21,134 bases of DNA. It comes from Chara braunii (taxonomy: Eukaryota; Streptophyta; Charophyceae; Charales; Characeae). The notes below the pieces were generated by a model. It made no database searches, was not told the DNA's origin, and worked only from the letters and a program-made list of their open reading frames with translations. The position numbers and the translations under genes were made by a program. The stretch is from the NCBI GenBank assembly GCA_003427395.1, contig BFEA01000876.1:439841-460974 (forward strand), written 5' to 3'. Of this stretch, positions 17,392 through 21,134 are shown in pieces (positions within the stretch are counted from its first letter, which is position 1; each line of letters begins with the position of its first letter).

Positions 17392-19082
17392 TGAACAGTC
17401 TTCTTCAAACCCAAAGTGACCATCTCTTGTTTCACCTCGTTGATAGTCTCCTCAGTTGACTTCTGAACAATCCTGTACCCTAGATTAGTAACAAATGTAC
17501 TCATCATCGCAGCATGGTACACAGTCGGGCACATAACCAGGGTGTCACCCGGGTTCCGATCCAAAGGGGTAAGCACAAAACCTTCCAACTCCTCCTTCAC
17601 CTTCATTACCTCTGCTAACTTTAGCTTACTTCCCCCCACTGCCCATTCGTCCACACATCTCGCAACCTTTTCCTTCGAAAATACCGGTGCCCGTCCCGTC
17701 AGATTCTTCCAACTTGAAAAACCCTCAACTACTTCCCTCAGCAACCGGTCAACTCGATCCCTCGTTGGCTCCCGAGGAATATCATTGGCGTTAGAGAGGA
17801 TTTGGTGATGCGGTTCCCCTTCTCTCAGACGAAAGCATACATGTCCTCCTTCTTTCGGGTAGGACGTCCCTGCGCATGCGCAGGTCAAAACTCGACACGC
17901 AGCGAAAGATCGTTGATTGTGCAGAATATCGCCTATCGATTGGTTTTTTGTCCAAACGATGCGAATCTTCTTCCTTGCATGCTTTCGAAAACATCCCGAC
18001 AACTCACAGACCATGATCCCATCATTCACCACCTTGCGAAGCTCATTCAAACAGATTCTCTCATCGAACCTAGCACGGACTATCAAGTCAGCGGACATAC
18101 TCAAGTCAAACCTCTCCCGGATCACACGAGATATCAGCCTTCTCAGGTACTTCCGAGTCGACTTCTTCCGAAATTCCTTAATGGCCCCATATAACCTCAT
18201 TATGGATTTGAGACCCCACCTATAGATCATCGCCAGCCTACGGGGGTTCCTCAATATTTCCAATAGCAGCTGTTTGAGGAAGCTACAACCAGACTTCCAT
18301 ACACGGAGGTATTCTACATCGATCCTTCCACCCGACTCAAACACATTTCTACAGGTTTTCAGTAGTTCCTCCTTACCTTCTCTCCGAATTACCGTCTCCC
18401 CAAAACGCTTCCTAATCTTCTTCCATCTCGTCATCCAAGCGTTTCCCCCGCTTGACTCAATCACAAATTTTCTCACACCTTGTTTCTCCTTTTCCAAAAG
18501 AAGCTGGTCCAACTCCAACCTCCAGTCGGGGCTCTCAAACTCCCTCACCTTGATAGGTTCGATCGATCGCTCGTTGCATTGCTCTCCTTCATTCCTCCCT
18601 CTCTTATTTTTACCTCTTCGTGGTTTCTTCAGCCCTCGGTCGTGCTTCCTGCATCCACTAGTATTCAGGAACGACGACCACTTCCGGATGTAAATACTCT
18701 CCAATTTAGCCAACTCGCTGCCTTCCAACTGGTCAACGGGAATTAAGACATACTTGCCATGACCAAAGCTGCCAAGCCAGCAGTGGACGTGTGTATGCTT
18801 CTTGCTTTGGCAAGCAGATAGGTGTTCCCTCCATCTTACGTCAACATCCCGAGTGGTCTTGCCCACATATTGGTGCTTGCAAAACGGGGATACTGCCACA
18901 TATATACAGTTCCTAACACTTGCGAAGTTAACCCCGAAATTGCCGATCAACCTCTTCCACGAGCTCAACCACTTCTCCGTCCATCTGATCTCTCCTCGGA
19001 AAGATAGGATTACAACACAAAGGCGTAACAACTCCTCAACCTCTTTAACCACTTTACAATTCTTACTTTGTATTCGAGTCAA
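17265..19082 (-). CDS. GIY-YIG endonuclease and CxC linker of the Penelope-like element (ORF2, first part)
   Basis: The endonuclease would nick target DNA for target-primed reverse transcription. Residues are numbered from the TTG at 19080-19082. CIYVAVS (59-65) and QYVGKT (71-76) are the GIY and YIG strands. R83 and H87 in DVRWREHL and E128 in LAKLESIYIRKW fit the catalytic Arg, His and Glu, followed by FLN. Only one Cys (C68) precedes YVG, so the CCHH zinc motif of canonical Penelope nucleases looks incomplete, as described for Chlamys. A long basic region follows. C396, C401, C403, H414 and C416 make the characteristic CxC cluster. LTPLDRNPGDTLVMCP (504-519) begins the RT fingers. After residue about 560 the frame leaves the true one. 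No ATG precedes the endonuclease: the frame is open only back to 19124, just after a TGA, so its start is unclear. Confidence 0.85.
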   Translation of the reverse strand: MTRIQSKNCKVVKEVEELLRLCVVILSFRGEIRWTEKWLSSWKRLIGNFGVNFASVRNCIYVAVSPFCKHQYVGKTTRDVDVRWREHLSACQSKKHTHVHCWLGSFGHGKYVLIPVDQLEGSELAKLESIYIRKWSSFLNTSGCRKHDRGLKKPRRGKNKRGRNEGEQCNERSIEPIKVREFESPDWRLELDQLLLEKEKQGVRKFVIESSGGNAWMTRWKKIRKRFGETVIRREGKEELLKTCRNVFESGGRIDVEYLRVWKSGCSFLKQLLLEILRNPRRLAMIYRWGLKSIMRLYGAIKEFRKKSTRKYLRRLISRVIRERFDLSMSADLIVRARFDERICLNELRKVVNDGIMVCELSGCFRKHARKKIRIVWTKNQSIGDILHNQRSFAACRVLTCACAGTSYPKEGGHVCFRLREGEPHHQILSNANDIPREPTRDRVDRLLREVVEGFSSWKNLTGRAPVFSKEKVARCVDEWAVGGSKLKLAEVMKVKEELEGFVLTPLDRNPGDTLVMCPTVYHAAMMSTFVTNLGYRIVQKSTEETINEVKQEMVTLGLKKTVQWDGKGKFGGCLMFCLNTKTRVAFGQSALLSMNQWFVRAGWL

Positions 19083-19209
19083 CTCGTTTATTAAGCGCCA
19101 TATCTCGTTAGTTCCGAAACCACATCAAGCTGCTTCCTCTTGTCCTCCTTCATCCAGTGTAGCTGAGGCTTCATCCTCTGCTTCACCCGCGCCCGACAGG
19201 TCTATTGGT

Positions 19210-20292
19210 TCAAATCTTCCTAGTGCGGTGACTTGCGATGTCAAAAATGGCATCTACTTTTCCATTGTATGCAATACCTTCCTCCTTGCATATCGCTTGC
19301 AGCTCCTGTGCATCCAAATTGCGTAGCTCTTCCATGGCTTGGTTGCGGTATCGCAATTTAGCCACTGTGCCCGGTTGCCCCGGGGTCTTCTTCATCCTGG
19401 CCAAGTACGGGGACAACTTCGTCTTCAGTTTCGCTTTGGACCGTGCGACTCGCCCGGCAGCAGCTGCTCCTTTCTCCTTTGCTCCACGTGGTGTGCGTTT
19501 AGCCGGCGTCAGCATCGGTGGACTATCTTCGAACGCAGGTTCAGGTCCTCTTTTTCTCTTCTCGTTAATCGTCAATCTCCGGGTTTGTGTGCGGATGCCT
19601 TCAGTGTCGCTCCCATGACTTCCATGTTCAGACTCCGAATCATGGTCGGATATGGTAACCACTTGCTTCTTGGCCTTTGCCTTCCTCACGACGTTCAGGA
19701 CTGGTCCGAAGAAATCACCCGTCTTCATAGCGAGCTGCATCTCCATCTTCTTCTCTAGTTCTGCATCTCTTTCTTGTTCCCTCTGCAATTTCTCAAGCCT
19801 CCTCCGCTCCTTCTTCTCCTTAGCTTTCTTCTCAGCCACCTTGCGTTGTTCCTCCGCCTCGGCTTCTCGTCTTGCTTGTTCTTCCGCCTCCTTCTTCGCC
19901 CTCTCGCTCTGGACAAACTCCGAGACTGACGCGAGGCTCTTATTAAGTTCTTTGATCTGAAGTTGTAGCTTATCAACCTCCTTAACCGTCGATTCCCTTG
20001 TATCGCCCCTTGGTGATATCGATCTTCCCCGCCTTGTCTCGTATGAGGTTGATGGCCGGTCTTCTCTCGCCCTCCACCGGTTCTTACACTGATTTGCGTA
20101 GTGCCCACGTTCATTGCATGCGAAACATCTTGGCGGCGAGCGTCGGTAGGACCTCTCTCCAACCGCATCCTGTCCACGTTCCACACCACGGTAACTCCCT
20201 CGGTCTTGGCTACTCGATCGCCGGTCCCTTCTGTCGTACTCTCTATGGTCACTCATTGTCACTGATCTTCTTCCTCGCGTTAGCATATACAA
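19210..20292 (-). CDS. ORF1: CCHC zinc knuckle, coiled coil and SAP-like protein
   Basis: 360 residues, probably a nucleic-acid chaperone or packaging protein of the element. The N-terminus is R/S/D-rich. A perfect CCHC knuckle (C56, C59, H64, C69: CFACNERGHYANQC) would bind RNA. Residues 102-190 are a charged K/E/R/A-rich heptad stretch, likely a coiled coil for oligomerisation. Basic clusters at 243-290 (EKRKRGPEP, AKRTPRGAKEK) may be nuclear localisation signals. Residues 320-355 (EELRNLDAQELQAICKEEG and following) fit a SAP motif, a DNA-binding helix pair. The start could be M1 (20292) or M13 (20256); MSDHREYDRRDRR from M13 looks more like a natural N-terminus. A one-base shift near 19215-19222 would replace the final residues with an acidic tail ending at 19125, so the present C-terminus may be a frameshift product. 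ORF1 lies directly upstream of ORF2 on the same strand. Confidence 0.8.
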   Translation of the reverse strand: MYMLTRGRRSVTMSDHREYDRRDRRSSSQDRGSYRGVERGQDAVGERSYRRSPPRCFACNERGHYANQCKNRWRAREDRPSTSYETRRGRSISPRGDTRESTVKEVDKLQLQIKELNKSLASVSEFVQSERAKKEAEEQARREAEAEEQRKVAEKKAKEKKERRRLEKLQREQERDAELEKKMEMQLAMKTGDFFGPVLNVVRKAKAKKQVVTISDHDSESEHGSHGSDTEGIRTQTRRLTINEKRKRGPEPAFEDSPPMLTPAKRTPRGAKEKGAAAAGRVARSKAKLKTKLSPYLARMKKTPGQPGTVAKLRYRNQAMEELRNLDAQELQAICKEEGIAYNGKVDAIFDIASHRTRKI

Positions 20293-20367
20293 AATGTCCG
20301 ATAGGATAATAAAACACGCTCACCCGTCTGAGCAATTTCTTTCCAAGACTGTTCACGTGCGGAGTAA
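20293..20367 (-). other. Short leader between 5' pseudo-LTR and ORF1
   Basis: About 75 bp of non-repeated sequence links the 5' pseudo-LTR to ORF1. It includes CACGTG at 20355-20360. No promoter element can be assigned with confidence. Confidence 0.4.
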
Positions 20368-20994
20368 GTAGTTTAGGTAAAGAAAGCAAGAGAGTATTAC
20401 TCAGCAAGCCGTATGCAACATTCGTCGCGTCAAGTACACATAATCGTCAAGCTCAAACAATGGTTTAAAATGAGCGAAGTACACCATTCAGAATCAGCGT
20501 CCCCGACACTGCGTTTCGGCAACTGCCGTTGCCTCCTCAGGGGGTTTGCCGCCACAACTTCCACGAACTTTCCCTTCATCCGTCATACCCACTCCCGTTA
20601 CTCGTGCTAATCACTCTCCGGAAAGCAACTAACACGTAGTATCGTTAGTCCTGAAAAGAGGTCGACTATCACGGTACTCTGTTATTAATACGTTCGTTTG
20701 TAGTCTCGGCGCAGTGCCTCGTTTCCAAACAGCACAGAAAATCCCAAAATCAGGTCGGGTACCTCGTCCCAGACCCCTGGGACTGGTACCTCAGTCACAT
20801 GCCATCAAACGACAAACACAAAAAACCAAATCCAAGACCCAGCGGTACGTCAAACGTCCAGTCAAAGCCACGACAACCAAAAGAGGACAAAGCCAAAATT
20901 CCTACACTACTTTCACAGCGCATCTATCCAAGCTAACGAGAATGTACAAACTTCAAACTTCAAAAAAACAAACCCCTCTCCATGTCTCCCGGGC
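20368..20994 (-). repeat. Pseudo-LTR, 5' copy (on the minus strand)
   Basis: Direct repeat of 15595-16220, offset 4773-4774 bp. It contains the same GGTACC/TCCCAG hairpin at about 20758-20790. Its outer border meets the 17-bp GC-rich repeat at 20991. In the element's orientation it precedes ORF1 and would supply the 5' untranslated region and any internal promoter. Confidence 0.9.
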
Positions 20995-21007
20995 CCGGCC
21001 GGGCGGG
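20991..21007. repeat. Candidate 17-bp target-site duplication, right copy
   Basis: Identical to 15573-15589 and directly outside the 5' pseudo-LTR. Followed by more CCCGGGC-type sequence. Confidence 0.7.
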
Positions 21008-21134
21008 GCCCGGGCAGGTCGCCCGGGCAAACCGGGCGGGCCAAAAAACAGCCCAGAATTTGTTTTATATTTTTTTTTGAGGGCGGGGTCGTTCTGTGCT
21101 CGGCGAGGGGACCCCGAATCTGCAATAAAATTTT
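21008..21134. other. Right flank: CCGGGC-rich tract, then T-rich sequence
   Basis: CCCGGGC or CCGGGCGG words recur at 21009-21040, followed by a T-rich run near 21060-21078. GC-rich subterminal repeats like this are common in plant hAT-type transposons, so the retroelement may have landed inside one. No terminal inverted repeat can be identified in so short a flank. Confidence 0.3.

Larger units (their letters stand above)
15590..20990 (-). mobile_element. Penelope-like retroelement, N-terminal GIY-YIG type, with pseudo-LTRs
   Basis: Minus-strand order: pseudo-LTR (20990-20368), ORF1 (20292-19210), ORF2 (about 19124-16261), pseudo-LTR (about 16216-15595). ORF2 has the permuted order GIY-YIG endonuclease, CxC cluster, telomerase-like reverse transcriptase. 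That order defines the Naiad and Chlamys groups, whereas canonical Penelope elements carry the endonuclease C-terminally. Pseudo-LTRs arise in this superfamily from tandem insertion. There is no integrase, protease, RNase H, primer-binding site or TG..CA end, so it is not an LTR retrotransposon. The copy carries a frameshift and an internal stop in ORF2 and is probably non-autonomous now. Low divergence between the pseudo-LTRs suggests fairly recent insertion. Confidence 0.85.

Noticed and set aside
17265-19082. Homing endonuclease or group I intron gene (GIY-YIG)
   Set aside because: The nuclease is followed by a CxC cluster and continuous RT sequence and is flanked by pseudo-LTRs, which fits a retroelement.
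15595-20994. LTR retrotransposon with about 626-bp LTRs and a gag-like ORF
   Set aside because: The repeats lack TG..CA ends, there is no primer-binding site, polypurine tract, protease, integrase or RNase H, and the RT with GIY-YIG nuclease is Penelope-like.
1-21134. A protein-based defence or biosynthetic system
   Set aside because: Apart from the two retroelement ORFs I see no recognisable protein domain in any frame.

Overview
This window looks like gene-poor eukaryotic nuclear DNA made almost entirely of repeats. The only convincing protein-coding sequence is one retroelement on the minus strand at 15.59-20.99 kb. I see no bacterial-style gene packing, operons, rRNA or tRNA. The retroelement is a Penelope-like element with its endonuclease domain N-terminal. 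Such elements are known from green algae, spike mosses and slime molds (Chlamys group) and from invertebrates and fish (Naiad group). With the plant-like repeat landscape this suggests the green lineage, perhaps a charophyte alga, but that is inference and no host gene confirms it.

Layout. From about 0.1 to 11.7 kb lies a very large, diverged inverted repeat. The arms align clearly at about 3.24-5.93 kb and 7.44-10.48 kb, with an inner extension at 5.93-6.02 and 7.10-7.22 kb and weaker similarity further out. They flank a central spacer of about 1.1 kb (6.02-7.10 kb). Inside the arms are two mirrored arrays of short hairpins. One has a nearly constant 15-nt loop around ATAAGTTTAGG and stems that differ between copies but stay self-complementary. 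The other consists of 46-bp hairpins bounded by AAATTT, with 3 copies in the left arm and 6 in the right. The right arm also carries a private insertion of about 196 bp within a TA microsatellite. This insertion can be folded into all three helices and most core bases of a type III hammerhead ribozyme, with two core deviations.

From 11.9 to 13.7 kb I see no gene. At 13.78-15.49 kb there is a second, unrelated nested inverted-repeat structure (A, B, A inverted, spacer, B inverted).

From 15.59 to 20.99 kb lies the Penelope-like element. On the minus strand the order is: pseudo-LTR; ORF1 (CCHC zinc knuckle, coiled coil, SAP-like C-terminus); ORF2 (GIY-YIG endonuclease, CxC cysteine cluster, reverse transcriptase); second pseudo-LTR. 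A 17-bp GC-rich direct repeat flanks the unit and is a candidate target-site duplication. ORF2 is broken by one frameshift before the reverse transcriptase core and by one in-frame stop in the thumb region, so this copy is probably dead although its catalytic residues are present.

In such elements ORF1 would bind template RNA or target DNA, the GIY-YIG domain would nick the target, and the reverse transcriptase would copy RNA at the nick. The 0.1-11.7 kb inverted repeat has no recognisable protein. Its unusual content is structural: self-complementarity at the scale of 10 bp, 46 bp and several kilobases.
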